DNA of 64,000 bases from Aminobacter niigataensis (lineage in GTDB: Bacteria > Pseudomonadota > Alphaproteobacteria > Rhizobiales > Rhizobiaceae), in NCBI RefSeq assembly GCF_014200015.1, contig NZ_JACHOT010000001.1, positions 1,798,001-1,862,000 of the forward strand, read 5' to 3'. Both the position numbers and the translations under genes were made by a program. The notes below the pieces were generated by a model. The model was not told where the DNA came from. It worked only from the letters and a program-made list of their open reading frames with translations, and did not search any database. Positions 8,767 through 17,177 of this stretch are shown here, one piece after another (the stretch's first letter is position 1; every line of letters begins with the position of its first letter).

Positions 8767-9392
8767 ATGGTCCCCTGACATTTCTATTTCTATGGGCGAC
8801 AGACAACAGTCGGCCCGTCGACCAAGCGCATGGCGCAATGGTCGAACAGCTCCTCCCCAGGGCGGCGGCGGACACCTGAAATGACTTATGGCTTGCTCGG
8901 CTCGATGACGCGGCCAGCCACAGCTCTATTCATGGTCATTTGACGGAAGTGATGGACGCTAGACTTCAGAAGAATGCCATCGCGAGCGAGGCATTGGACA
9001 CGCACCCAAAGCGTCAGAACCGCTTCCGAACGATACGCGACGGCCTCCTTACGTCAGCGTAAGAGAAGGGCCGTCCCTTGGTGTGTATCGAGGCGCAGGT
9101 CGTCCTGCACGATAGGAAGTTTACTTTCCTATCAGTGGAAATCAACTGGTCAGTACTGATTATTTTGGAATTGGCAGGGGATGCCTACTTCGCACATCCA
9201 GAGGCAGACGGATCACGCCTTCGACGGGCTACAACACGAGCGCCAATTGCTGCTGCAGGATCGCCTCCAGGCCGGACTGCTGCCGCGCTTGAAGTGATCA
9301 ACATTTTAACCTACCCGGAAATCAAGAGGCCGCCATGAAGGCGGCGATGGGCGGGCCGAAAACTTCCATGGAATCAACGGCTGAAAATAGAT
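8767..9392. other. Intergenic region upstream of amt
   Basis: This 626-bp stretch separates amt from tRNA-Arg and holds no convincing gene. I searched by eye for a sigma-54 (-24/-12) promoter facing amt and did not see one. It contains the palindrome at 9111-9133 and a possible 38-codon frame at 9181-9297 whose GGGG lies too close to its ATG to be a good ribosome-binding site. A small hairpin at about 9330-9346 (GCCGCC and GGCGGC) lies beyond the tRNA 3' end and may help terminate it. Confidence 0.5.
9111..9133. promoter_or_regulatory. Palindrome in the amt-tRNA intergenic region
   Basis: GATAGGAA and TTCCTATC form perfect 8-bp arms around a 7-base centre. The size and symmetry suit a dimeric regulator operator. 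A second short palindrome, TCAGTACTGA, lies about 25 bp downstream. No gene with a clear start lies immediately next to it, so the target is unclear. Confidence 0.35.
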
Positions 9393-9469
9393 TGGCGATC
9401 CCGACAGGATTCGAACCTGTGACCATCGGCTTAGAAGGCCGGTGCTCTATCCAACTGAGCTACGGGACC
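9393..9469 (-). tRNA. tRNA-Arg (anticodon TCT)
   Basis: A 77-nt cloverleaf can be folded: acceptor stem GGTCCCG with CGGGATC (one G-U pair), D-arm GCTC/GAGC, anticodon loop CTTCTAA giving TCT, T-arm ACAGG-TTCGAAT-CCTGT, and an encoded CCA end. The first anticodon-stem pair looks mismatched (C-A), with four good pairs beneath it. Reads AGA codons. Confidence 0.95.
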
Positions 9470-9513
9470 GCTGGCCGGCCCGTGTCAGGCCGGCATGACC
9501 ATGCCTCAGGTCG

Positions 9514-9819
9514 TCAGTGCGTCCAGGGCGTCCTGCGGTCATAGCGGAAATTGTCGGAGTAGGAAATCTGCCGGCGCTTGGCTTCCTTGGGCTCCTGCAC
9601 GCGGAAGGCGATGCCTTCGCGCTCGGCGTAAGCCACCGCCTCTTCGCGGGTCTCGAAGGTCAGGCGGATCTGGCTCCTCATGTCGCCGGAGCTGGTGTAG
9701 CCCATCAGCGGATCGATCTTCTTCGGCTTCTCGGCGTCGAATTCGAGCACCCAGTGCCCGGTCTTGGCTTTGCCCGACTGCATGGCGGTCTTGGCGGGGC
9801 TGAAAATTCGCGCGGACAT
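9514..9819 (-). CDS. NDUFS4-like complex I accessory subunit
   Basis: Protein of 101 residues of the ETC complex I subunit family, the bacterial counterpart of mitochondrial NDUFS4 (18 kDa). This accessory subunit of NADH:ubiquinone oxidoreductase is found in alphaproteobacteria. Recognisable features are the N-terminal ARIFSPAKTAMQSG, the central WVLEFD, and the segment TFETREEAVAYAEREGIAFR followed by YSDNFRYDRRTPWTH at the C-terminus. Soluble and without a signal peptide, it would dock on the peripheral arm at the inner membrane. It is a single gene between two tRNA genes. Confidence 0.9.
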   Translation of the reverse strand: MSARIFSPAKTAMQSGKAKTGHWVLEFDAEKPKKIDPLMGYTSSGDMRSQIRLTFETREEAVAYAEREGIAFRVQEPKEAKRRQISYSDNFRYDRRTPWTH

Positions 9820-9977
9820 AATTCCCTCACTCGTGAGTCCGCAGCGTGCGCGGACATCCAGATGCGCCCGTCATTTACTGCGCAATCGTCATTGCTGCAA
9901 GGCGAAAGCCGGTTTCCGCTTTTTTGCCCTTGCCATGTCGAGCGGAAGCCACTAGGCACGGCGTCGAAATGTGATTT

Positions 9978-10054
<77 letters not shown>

Positions 10055-10227
10055 TTCAAGACCTGCAATCCCCCCGCCATACATAGTCAACGCTCGACTG
10101 CCAGAAGGCACCGCGCGCAACAGCGCGACGCGGCTCGTCCCTAGCTCGTTGGCGATCAGCGCTGGATATGGACGGCTGCGAGTGGCGCAACGGCAGACGG
10201 GAAGGCCCAATGCGGCTCTCGCCAGCC

Positions 10228-10959
10228 TCAGGTCTTCGGGGACTTGAAATTGCGCTGATAGGTGTCCTGGATCAGCTTGCGCGAGGCTTCCTCCGCCCCC
10301 GCCTCATCCTTGGCCTCGATCGCGATGGCAATCGCCTCATGCATGGACAGCGAGTGGCCTATGCCACCGAAGGCGCGCATCGTCTTGGGGATACTCACGG
10401 TGAGTGCGGCGCGTATCACCGACGAAACCGGCAACAGGAAGCGGTTGTGGGCGGCCTGGATGATCTGAAGGTGAAAGGCAATGTCTGCCTCGACCGACTG
10501 CCGTTCGTCGTCATACTGGCGCGACATGGCTTCGAAAGCGCGGCGAATCCCGGCCCGGTCGGCAGCGGTCGAGCGACGCGCGGCCAAGCCGGCGGCCATC
10601 GGCTCGATGGACAGGCGAATCTCGAACAGTTCCTCGGCAAGTGTTCCGCTGCTTTCGGAATCGTCCTGCCATGACAGGACGGTGGGATCTAGCGTGTTCC
10701 ACCGATCGGCCGGCAGTACTCGCGTGCCCATGCGCGGCTTGGCCTCGATGAATCCCTTGGTCGACAGGATCTTCAGCGCCTCGCGCAGCGTCGTGCGGCT
10801 GACCTGCAGGCTCGACAGCAGTTCCAGTTCCTTCGGCAGCATGTCGCCCGGCTTGAGATCGCCGCGCGTGATGCGGCGGCCGATCTCGGCGGCGATCTGC
10901 GCCGGCAAGCCGCGTTCCTGCATCAGCATTGGCTTGGTCATGGCACCCGGTCCCGACAT
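10228..10959 (-). CDS. GntR-type regulator of the FadR/FCD subfamily
   Basis: Transcription factor of 243 residues. An N-terminal winged helix-turn-helix (about residues 15-80, with LPKELELLSSLQVSRTTLRE) is followed by an FCD ligand-binding domain (about 105-230). The FCD domain carries the likely metal ligands (D in EADIAFH, H in the same helix, H in SLSMHEAIA). FCD regulators of this kind usually repress sugar-acid or dicarboxylate catabolic genes and release DNA on binding the substrate. It is the third gene of the dehydratase transcript, 97 bp beyond the DapA-like gene, so it probably controls this locus (inference). Confidence 0.88.
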   Translation of the reverse strand: MSGPGAMTKPMLMQERGLPAQIAAEIGRRITRGDLKPGDMLPKELELLSSLQVSRTTLREALKILSTKGFIEAKPRMGTRVLPADRWNTLDPTVLSWQDDSESSGTLAEELFEIRLSIEPMAAGLAARRSTAADRAGIRRAFEAMSRQYDDERQSVEADIAFHLQIIQAAHNRFLLPVSSVIRAALTVSIPKTMRAFGGIGHSLSMHEAIAIAIEAKDEAGAEEASRKLIQDTYQRNFKSPKT

Positions 10960-11056
10960 GGATTTTCCGAAGTAACAGCCGGCACGGCACAGCGCGCCGG
11001 AAATCTCGGCGGCGCGCTGTCATAATTCACAGCATTGGCGGCAATTCAACCAGCGC

Positions 11057-11974
11057 TTACGCGATGGTCCTGCGTTGCAGAGGCCCGAGGTCGGCGGCGA
11101 AGCGATCGATCATCGCAAGCCCGGTCGGGTTCGGACGCAGCGCGGGGCCGCGATCGTGGACGGTCAATCCCGTGCGCAGGGCAAACAGACGCTTGCCGTA
11201 GCACAGCAGGTTCTCCAGCCCCTGCATGGTCGAGACGACAGCCGGAAGCATCCTGCGATAAGTCGCAAGCGCACCGTCTTCATCACCCGCGCGGAAGCTG
11301 TCATAGGCTGCGACCGCATAGTCGATGCAATCCGGCGCAAGGATCAGGCCACGGCAGCCGATGCGCAGATTGTCGAGCATCTCCAGCCCGGCCCGGCCGT
11401 TAAAGATCGGCAGCTTGCCGCCGGTCGCCTCGACCAGGCCGGCGATGTCGACCACCGGCCCCTCGCCTTTCACCAACTGGATGTTCGGATGCTGGCGCAC
11501 GAGATCGCTGATTTCAGTCGAGCTCAGCCCGCGGCCCATGAAGGCCGGCGCATTCTGGATGGCGACGGGCAGATCGGTCGCCTCCGCCACACGGCCGAAG
11601 AAGCGGATGTATTCGGCCGCACCATATTGGCCGACCATCGGCGGCTGCAGGATCAGCCAGTCGGCACCGGCGCTTTCGGCGTGGCGGACCTGTGCGATCT
11701 GCTCGGCGACGGACGAGCCGAAGATGGTCAGCGCCAGCGGCACGCGGCCGCCGGTGTCTTCGGCGATCCAGTCCATGACGGTGCGGCGCTCGGCTTCGGT
11801 CAGCTTGGACACTTCGGTGGCAAGCCCGAGCGCCGCCATGCCGTGGACACCAGCCGACAGGCAAACCTCGACCTGACGACGCATCGCGGCACGGTCGAGC
11901 CGCTCCTGCTCATCGAACAACGCGTAGAGAATAGCGTGAATGCCGTGCATCTCGGCTACCGGAAAACGGGACAT
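11057..11974 (-). CDS. DapA-family lyase or dehydratase (sugar-acid pathway)
   Basis: Cytosolic class I aldolase-fold enzyme of 305 residues in the dihydrodipicolinate synthase family. The Schiff-base lysine is K169 in QLVKGEGP. Relatives cleave or dehydrate 2-keto-3-deoxy sugar acids. The residue where DapA has its catalytic tyrosine (YN.P motif) is glutamine here (Q140 in IQNAPAFMG), which argues against true lysine biosynthesis. The start at 11974 is chosen because GGGAG lies six bases upstream; an ATG six bases earlier touches that site. The gene follows the dehydratase gene by 11 bp. Substrate is inferred, not shown. Confidence 0.85.
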   Translation of the reverse strand: MSRFPVAEMHGIHAILYALFDEQERLDRAAMRRQVEVCLSAGVHGMAALGLATEVSKLTEAERRTVMDWIAEDTGGRVPLALTIFGSSVAEQIAQVRHAESAGADWLILQPPMVGQYGAAEYIRFFGRVAEATDLPVAIQNAPAFMGRGLSSTEISDLVRQHPNIQLVKGEGPVVDIAGLVEATGGKLPIFNGRAGLEMLDNLRIGCRGLILAPDCIDYAVAAYDSFRAGDEDGALATYRRMLPAVVSTMQGLENLLCYGKRLFALRTGLTVHDRGPALRPNPTGLAMIDRFAADLGPLQRRTIA

Positions 11975-11985
11975 CGGCATCTCCC

Positions 11986-13701
11986 TCAATGACTTTCGCG
12001 CGGCACGTCGTGGCCGCGGCAGCCGACCAGGAAGTCGAGGTCCGCACCGCGGTCGGCCTGCATGACGCGCTCGACATAGAGGCTCTGATAGCCACCCTGC
12101 ATGTCAGGCACCGGCGGGGTCCAGCGCTCACGGCGGCGGGCAAGTTCGTCGTCCGACACTTCGAGATGCAGACGGCGATTCTCGACGTCGAGCTCGATCA
12201 TGTCGCCGTCCTCGATCAGCGCGAGCGGGCCACCGACAGCCGCTTCTGGCGCGGCGTGCAGCACGACGGTGCCGAAGGCAGTGCCCGACATGCGCGCGTC
12301 CGAAATGCGCACCATATCGCGCACGCCCTTTTCCAGTAGCTTCTGCGGCAGCGCCATGTTGCCGACCTCGGCCATGCCCGGATAACCCTTGGGGCCGCAA
12401 TTCTTGAGCACCATCACACAGGTCTCGTCGATGTCGAGCGCCGGGTCGTCGACCCGTGCCTTGTAGTGCTCGATGCTCTCGAAGACGACGGCGCGGCCGC
12501 GGTGGCGCATCAATTCGGGCGACGCGGCGGAAGGCTTCAGGATCGCGCCATTGGGGGCAAGGTTGCCGCGCAGGACGGCGATGCCGCCCTGCGAAGTCAG
12601 CGCCTTGTCGCGCGGCAGGATGACCTCGTCGTTGAAATTCTCGGCGCCGGCGATGTTTTCGCCCACCGTCTTGCCGGTCACAGTCAGGGCGTCAAGATCG
12701 AGCAGGTCGGCGATTTCCTTCATCACAGCCGGCAGACCACCGGCGTAGCAAAATTCTTCCATCAGGAACTTGCCGGACGGCATCAGGTTGAGGATGGTCG
12801 GGATGTCGCGGCCGTAGCGATCCCAGTCGTCGAGCGAAAGCTCGGCACCGATGCGCCCGGCAATCGCCAGCAGGTGGACGACGGCATTGGTCGAGCCACC
12901 GATCGCACCGTTGATGCGGATCGCATTGGCGAAGGCCTTGAGCGTGAGGATCTTGGATAGGCGCAGGTCTTCCTTGACCATCTCGACGATGCGCCGCCCC
13001 GAAAGGCGGGCGAGCCGAGCGCGGTGCGCATCGACCGCCGGATAGGCGGCGTTGCCCGGCAGGGCCAGACCGAGCGATTCCACCATCGACGCCATGGTCG
13101 AGGCGGTGCCCATGGTCATGCAGTGGCCGGGCGAGCGCGACATGGCGCTCTCGGCGGCGGCGAATTCTTGCTCGGTCATGACGCCGGCGCGCACATCCTC
13201 GGAAAATTTCCAGACGTCGGTTCCAGAGCCGATGGCCTTGCCGCGGAAGCGGCCGTTGAGCATCGGCCCGCCGGAGACGACGATCGCCGGCACGTCGCAA
13301 GAAGCCGCGCCCATCACCAGCGACGGCGTGGTCTTGTCGCAGCCGGCCATCAGCACCACGCCGTCCATCGGGTTGCCGCGAATGGCTTCCTCGACATCCA
13401 TCGAGGCGAGATTGCGGAACAGCATCGCGGTCGGGCGCAGGTTCGACTCACCGCAGGAGAAGACAGGGAACTCGAGCGGCAAGCCGCCGGCTTCCAGGAT
13501 ACCGGCCTTGACGTGCTCGACCAGCCCGCGGAAGTGGGCGTTGCAAGGCGTGAGTTCGGAGAAGGTGTTGCAGATGCCGATCACCGGGCGGCCGTCGAAG
13601 GCATCGTCCGGCAGGCCGTTGTTCTTCATCCAGCTGCGGTGGATGAAGGCATCCTTGCCGAAGCCTCCGAACCAGGCCTGAGAACGCAATTTCCGTGTCA
13701 C
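11986..13701 (-). CDS. IlvD/Edd-family sugar-acid dehydratase
   Basis: Iron-sulfur dehydratase of 571 residues, related to L-arabonate, D-xylonate and dihydroxy-acid dehydratases. Expected cluster-binding cysteines appear in ELTPCNAHF, MAGCDKTTPS and SPGHCMTMG, and the family signature GGSTNAVVHL is present. The start is GTG at VTRKLRSQAWFGGFG, matching homologues. The frame stays open 67 codons further upstream, but that stretch is arginine-rich and non-homologous. Together with the DapA-like gene and with dgoK/dgoA opposite, it most likely dehydrates an aldonic acid such as arabonate, galactonate or fuconate. Branched-chain amino-acid IlvD is less likely because of context. Confidence 0.88.
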   Translation of the reverse strand: MTRKLRSQAWFGGFGKDAFIHRSWMKNNGLPDDAFDGRPVIGICNTFSELTPCNAHFRGLVEHVKAGILEAGGLPLEFPVFSCGESNLRPTAMLFRNLASMDVEEAIRGNPMDGVVLMAGCDKTTPSLVMGAASCDVPAIVVSGGPMLNGRFRGKAIGSGTDVWKFSEDVRAGVMTEQEFAAAESAMSRSPGHCMTMGTASTMASMVESLGLALPGNAAYPAVDAHRARLARLSGRRIVEMVKEDLRLSKILTLKAFANAIRINGAIGGSTNAVVHLLAIAGRIGAELSLDDWDRYGRDIPTILNLMPSGKFLMEEFCYAGGLPAVMKEIADLLDLDALTVTGKTVGENIAGAENFNDEVILPRDKALTSQGGIAVLRGNLAPNGAILKPSAASPELMRHRGRAVVFESIEHYKARVDDPALDIDETCVMVLKNCGPKGYPGMAEVGNMALPQKLLEKGVRDMVRISDARMSGTAFGTVVLHAAPEAAVGGPLALIEDGDMIELDVENRRLHLEVSDDELARRRERWTPPVPDMQGGYQSLYVERVMQADRGADLDFLVGCRGHDVPRESH

Positions 13702-14224
13702 GTCTTGTCTATCCCGTTGTTGATCGGTGCCGTGCGGCACCGATGGCTTGAACGCGCCTGCGGCCATTCTTGGCCCGCTCGCGCAGACGCCGGAACTGCG
13801 GGATGACGGCGATGGATGTCCCCGGCAAGCGTGCCGGCACTCCTCCTCGCGCTGCCCTCCCTTGAGCCGACGCATGCGACGCTCGATCCCACAAGCAGTC
13901 AAGCAATCAGTCTTGTTTTCTCTTATAATCGGAGTTATTGGGGCGTCAAGAGCATCCAGTTTGCCTGGGAGGGCGCGTGACCGAGTTCGTTTCGTGGAAT
14001 GCCGGAGATGCGGCGGTCGCAGGCATTGCGGTCCGCGGCATCGGACTGTCGGCGCCCGCTGTTTCCGCCGGCCAGAATGAATACTCGACGGCTCGGGCGC
14101 GGCACACGGTCGCGCGCCGCAAGGCGCAATCGCCCAGGCCTATGAGTTGATCCAATCGGGGATGGCGCAATCCCGCCACCACCCCGGTCATCGCCCGAAA
14201 TCAAAACCCAAGAGAGGAGTTAAC
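13702..14224. promoter_or_regulatory. Divergent control region of the sugar-acid locus
   Basis: These 523 bp separate the dehydratase transcript from the TRAP-dgoKA transcript and contain no convincing gene. They hold a hairpin next to the dehydratase start (13723-13744) and two tandem 8-bp repeats, CAAGCAGT and CAAGCAAT (13892-13907). The wider symmetric frame ACAAG-N16-CTTGT spans 13891-13916, and TATAAT lies at 13924-13929. The repeats beside the -10-like box are candidate binding sites for the FadR-type regulator encoded in the locus. Confidence 0.5.
13723..13744 (-). promoter_or_regulatory. Hairpin just upstream of the dehydratase start
   Basis: ATCGGTGCC and GGCACCGAT form perfect 9-bp arms with a GTGC loop, ending 22 bp before the GTG start. 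It is either a leader RNA hairpin affecting translation or an operator for the FadR-type regulator. The symmetry is plain; the function is inferred. Confidence 0.5.
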
Positions 14225-15229
14225 ATGCGTCTCAAAGCGCTCGCATTCACGCTGGCTGCAGCCGTCAGCCTCATCGGCCTCGCCGGCCAGGCATCGGCCG
14301 CCCGGCTCGGGCATGGCATGCCGGCAGAGCACCCGCAGGCCGTCGCCATGAAGAAGTTCGCCGAAGACGTCGCCAAGGCGACCGAAAACCGCGTCGAGAT
14401 CCAGGTCTTCGACGGCGGTATCCTCGGCGGCGACGACAAGATGCTCCAGGCTGCACAGAGCGGCACGCTCGAACTCTACATCGGCGGCGTCGCGCCGCTT
14501 TCCGGCAAGATCAAGGAAGTCCAGATCTTCGACTTCCCGTTCATGTTCGCCAATCGCGAGGAAGCCGGCGCCGTGCTGAACGGCCCGATCGGCCGCAAAA
14601 TGCTCGACCGCATGTCGGAAATCGGCCTGACCGGCCTCGCCTGGAGCGAATTCGGATTCCGCAACCTGACCAACGGCGAAAAGCCGATCAAGTCGGTCGA
14701 GGACATTTCGGGCCTGAAGCTGCGCGTCATGCAGAACCCGGTGGCACTCGATACCTGGAAGGCACTCGGCGCCAACGCCGTGACGATGTCGTTCTCGGAA
14801 GTCTTCTCGGCGCTCGAGACCAAGGCGCTTGACGGCCAGGAAAACCCGCTGGCCCACATCTACGCCAACCGCATCTACGAAGTGCAGAAGTACATCACGA
14901 TGACCAACCACGTTTATTCGCCGGTGGCCATCGTCGCTTCCAAGACCTGGTTCGAAGGCCTGTCGGAAGCTGACCGCAAGGCTGTCATGACGGCTGCTGC
15001 CGACGCTTCGGCCTACCAGGCCAAGCTGATCGCCGAAAACGACGGCAAGATCACCGACCAGCTCAAGGCAACCGGTGTCGAGATCGATGCCATGCCGGAA
15101 GCCGAACTCGCCAAGATGCGCGAAATCGTCAAGCCGGTGGTCGACAAATACACCGCCTCGGTCGGCGCCGACTTCGTGACGGAGTTCACGGCCGCCGTCG
15201 AAGCCGCGCGCAAGGGCGCAGCCAACTGA
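14225..15229 (+). CDS. TRAP transporter substrate-binding protein (DctP)
   Basis: Periplasmic solute-binding protein of 334 residues, DctP family. The signal peptide covers about residues 1-26 (LAGQASA cut site). The mature chain has family phrases FDGGILGGDDKMLQAAQSGT and IFDFPFMF. The carboxylate-binding arginine is probably in LKLRVMQNP. Start ATG preceded by GAGGAG. First gene of a run with the small and large membrane subunits, then dgoK and dgoA, so the ligand is most likely a sugar acid such as an aldonate. It is followed by a strong hairpin. Confidence 0.92.
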   Translation: MRLKALAFTLAAAVSLIGLAGQASAARLGHGMPAEHPQAVAMKKFAEDVAKATENRVEIQVFDGGILGGDDKMLQAAQSGTLELYIGGVAPLSGKIKEVQIFDFPFMFANREEAGAVLNGPIGRKMLDRMSEIGLTGLAWSEFGFRNLTNGEKPIKSVEDISGLKLRVMQNPVALDTWKALGANAVTMSFSEVFSALETKALDGQENPLAHIYANRIYEVQKYITMTNHVYSPVAIVASKTWFEGLSEADRKAVMTAAADASAYQAKLIAENDGKITDQLKATGVEIDAMPEAELAKMREIVKPVVDKYTASVGADFVTEFTAAVEAARKGAAN

Positions 15230-15241
15230 CGCACAAGCCAG

Positions 15242-15275
15242 GTGATGCCGCAGGCGGGAACGCCTGCGGCATCAC
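15242..15275 (+). other. Intercistronic hairpin after the TRAP binding-protein gene
   Basis: A perfect 15-bp inverted repeat (GTGATGCCGCAGGCG and CGCCTGCGGCATCAC) with a GGAA loop lies between dctP and dctQ. No T-run follows. The same arrangement occurs after aapJ, so the likely role is protecting the upstream mRNA so that binding protein exceeds permease. Partial termination is an alternative. Confidence 0.8.
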
Positions 15276-15311
15276 TGCATGCGTCCCTGATCCATTCGGG
15301 AGGTCCGAACA

Positions 15312-15857
15312 ATGCCGCGTCTGGTAGACAGATTTTTTCACCTGCTTGAAGCCGTCATGGTGGTCTGCATGGCCGGCATGTTCGTGATGGTGCTCGGCAA
15401 CGTCATCTTGCGCGCCGGGTTCAACACCGGCATCGACATCTCCGAAGAGCTTCCCCGCTTCCTGTTCATCTGGCTGACCTTCATCGGGGCTGTGGTAGCG
15501 ATGCGGGAGAACCGGCACCTCGGCGTCGACACCGTCGTTCTGGCGCTGCCTGTAAGGTGGAGGCGGCTATGCTGGATGATCTCCCAGATCCTGATCTTCG
15601 TCTGCAGCGTCTACATCTTCGTCGGCACCTTCATGCAGCACGAGATCAACGCCAGCACCATTTCCACCGTCATGCAGTTACCCATGAGCTGGGTCTACGA
15701 CGTAACGCTCGTGACCGGCGCCCTGATGGCTGCGCTCTGCATCCACAATCTGGTTCGTTTCGCGCGCGGCCAAGTCCGCGACGACGAACTCATTCAGGTC
15801 GAGGAAGAAGGCATGCATGACGTCGATTCCAGCGTTGAGGCGGCGCGCAAGTCATGA
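15312..15857 (+). CDS. TRAP transporter small membrane subunit (DctQ)
   Basis: Small integral membrane subunit of the tripartite secondary transporter, 181 residues with four predicted helices. The DctQ-family phrase EELPRFLFIWLTFIGAVVAM lies near residues 40-62, followed by RENRHLGVDT. Ribosome-binding site GGGAGG precedes the ATG. The stop codon overlaps the start of the large subunit (ATGA), indicating translational coupling. The C-terminal tail is acidic and cytoplasmic. Confidence 0.9.
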   Translation: MPRLVDRFFHLLEAVMVVCMAGMFVMVLGNVILRAGFNTGIDISEELPRFLFIWLTFIGAVVAMRENRHLGVDTVVLALPVRWRRLCWMISQILIFVCSVYIFVGTFMQHEINASTISTVMQLPMSWVYDVTLVTGALMAALCIHNLVRFARGQVRDDELIQVEEEGMHDVDSSVEAARKS

Positions 15858-17134
15858 CCATCCTTATCTTCGTCGTTTCCCTGCTCGCCGCGATGGCGAT
15901 CGGCATGCCGGTCGCGTTGGCCCTCATCGTCTCGGGCCTGGCCCTGATGTTCCACATGGGCATGACCGACCCCCAGATCATCGTGCAGAACATGTGGGAC
16001 GGCGCCAACAGCTTCCCGCTTCTCGCCGTGCCGTTCTTCATGCTGGCGGGCGAATTCATGAACGCCGGCGGCATCACCCGGCGCATCATCCACATGGCAA
16101 TGGCCTGGGTGGGACACCTGCGCGGTGGCCTGGGCTTCGTGGCGATCGGCGCTGCCGTCGTCATGGCATCGCTCTCCGGTTCGGCCGTTGCCGATACCGC
16201 AGCTCTGGCCGCGGTGCTGCTGCCGATGATGCGGCAGGCCGGCTACGATCCCTACCGTTCCGGCGGCCTGATCGCTGCCGGCGGCATCATCGCCCCCGTC
16301 ATCCCGCCGTCGATCGGCATGATCCTCTACGGCGTGGCGGCCCAGGTTTCGATCTCCAAGCTGTTCCTCGCCGGCATCGTGCCTGGCATCCTGATGGGTA
16401 CGTCGCTGCTGCTGACGTGGATGTACGTCGCGCGCAAGGACAAGATCGAGGTGGCTCCCAAGCCGCCACTAAGGGAGCGGCTTAGCCTCACGCTCGAGAG
16501 CTTCTGGGGCCTGATGTTGCCGGTCATCATCATCGGCGGCCTCAAGTTCGGCTTCTTCACGCCGACCGAAGCTGCAGTCGTGGCGGCCGTGTACGCCCTG
16601 ATCATCGGCCTGTTCGTCAATCGCGAACTGAAGTTCGGCCAGCTCTACGGCCTCATGCTCAACGCCGCGAAAACCACCTCGGTGGTGATGTTCCTCGTGG
16701 CTGCGGCTTCGGTCTCGGCTTGGCTGATCGCGGCGGCCAACATGCCAGCCCAGATGGTCGCGCTGCTGGAGCCGATCATGGACAACCAGATGCTGCTCAT
16801 CCTGGTGCTGATGGTGCTGGTGCTGATCGTCGGCAGCGCGCTCGACTTCGCGCCTACCATCCTGATCCTGACCCCGGTTCTGGTGCCGGTTCTGAAGCAG
16901 GCCGGCATCGACCCGGTCTATTTCGGCGTGCTGTTCATCATGAACAACGCGATCGGGCTGATCACCCCGCCCGTCGGCACCGTGCTCAACGTCGTGTGCG
17001 GCGTCGGCAACATGCGGATGGGCAAGCTGATGAAGGGCATCTGGCCGTTCCTGCTGGCCGAGACCGTGGTTCTGTTCCTGCTCGTGCTGTTCCCTGAACT
17101 TGTGATGGCGCCGATGCGCTGGATGAGCCAGTGA
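15854..17134 (+). CDS. TRAP transporter large membrane subunit (DctM)
   Basis: Transport-channel subunit of 426 residues with about twelve hydrophobic segments, DctM family. Characteristic motifs are PFFMLAGEFMNAGGIT (about residues 60-75), GSAVADTAA and IIAPVIPPSIGMILYG. A late segment, NNAIGLITPPVGTVLNVVCG, is the second-half equivalent. It uses a sodium gradient to import the ligand captured by DctP. Overlaps dctQ by four bases and precedes dgoK by 43 bp. Substrate inferred to be an aldonic acid from the neighbouring genes. Confidence 0.92.
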   Translation: MTILIFVVSLLAAMAIGMPVALALIVSGLALMFHMGMTDPQIIVQNMWDGANSFPLLAVPFFMLAGEFMNAGGITRRIIHMAMAWVGHLRGGLGFVAIGAAVVMASLSGSAVADTAALAAVLLPMMRQAGYDPYRSGGLIAAGGIIAPVIPPSIGMILYGVAAQVSISKLFLAGIVPGILMGTSLLLTWMYVARKDKIEVAPKPPLRERLSLTLESFWGLMLPVIIIGGLKFGFFTPTEAAVVAAVYALIIGLFVNRELKFGQLYGLMLNAAKTTSVVMFLVAAASVSAWLIAAANMPAQMVALLEPIMDNQMLLILVLMVLVLIVGSALDFAPTILILTPVLVPVLKQAGIDPVYFGVLFIMNNAIGLITPPVGTVLNVVCGVGNMRMGKLMKGIWPFLLAETVVLFLLVLFPELVMAPMRWMSQ

Positions 17135-17177
17135 CGCCGGCCGCGCTTCTTCCGAAAACATGCCGAGGGTTCCCAGC

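Noticed and set aside
8767-9000. Nitrogen-control sigma-54 promoter upstream of amt
   Set aside because: No sequence resembling TGGCAC-N5-TTGC in the correct orientation could be found by eye.
9181-9297. 38-codon reading frame starting MPTSHIQRQTDHAFDGLQHE upstream of tRNA-Arg
   Set aside because: The GGGG run touches the ATG, leaving no spacing for a ribosome-binding site, and no family is recognisable. Kept only as part of the intergenic description.
8974-9338. Two plus-strand reading frames of 61 and 86 codons
   Set aside because: Arg/Ser-rich or mixed composition, no ribosome-binding site, no recognisable family, and they cross a palindrome and a tRNA-flanking region.
13702-13902. 67-codon N-terminal extension of the IlvD/Edd dehydratase
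   Set aside because: It is Arg/Cys/Ser-rich and unlike the family, while the GTG at 13701 matches the usual start. It overlaps the control-region hairpin.
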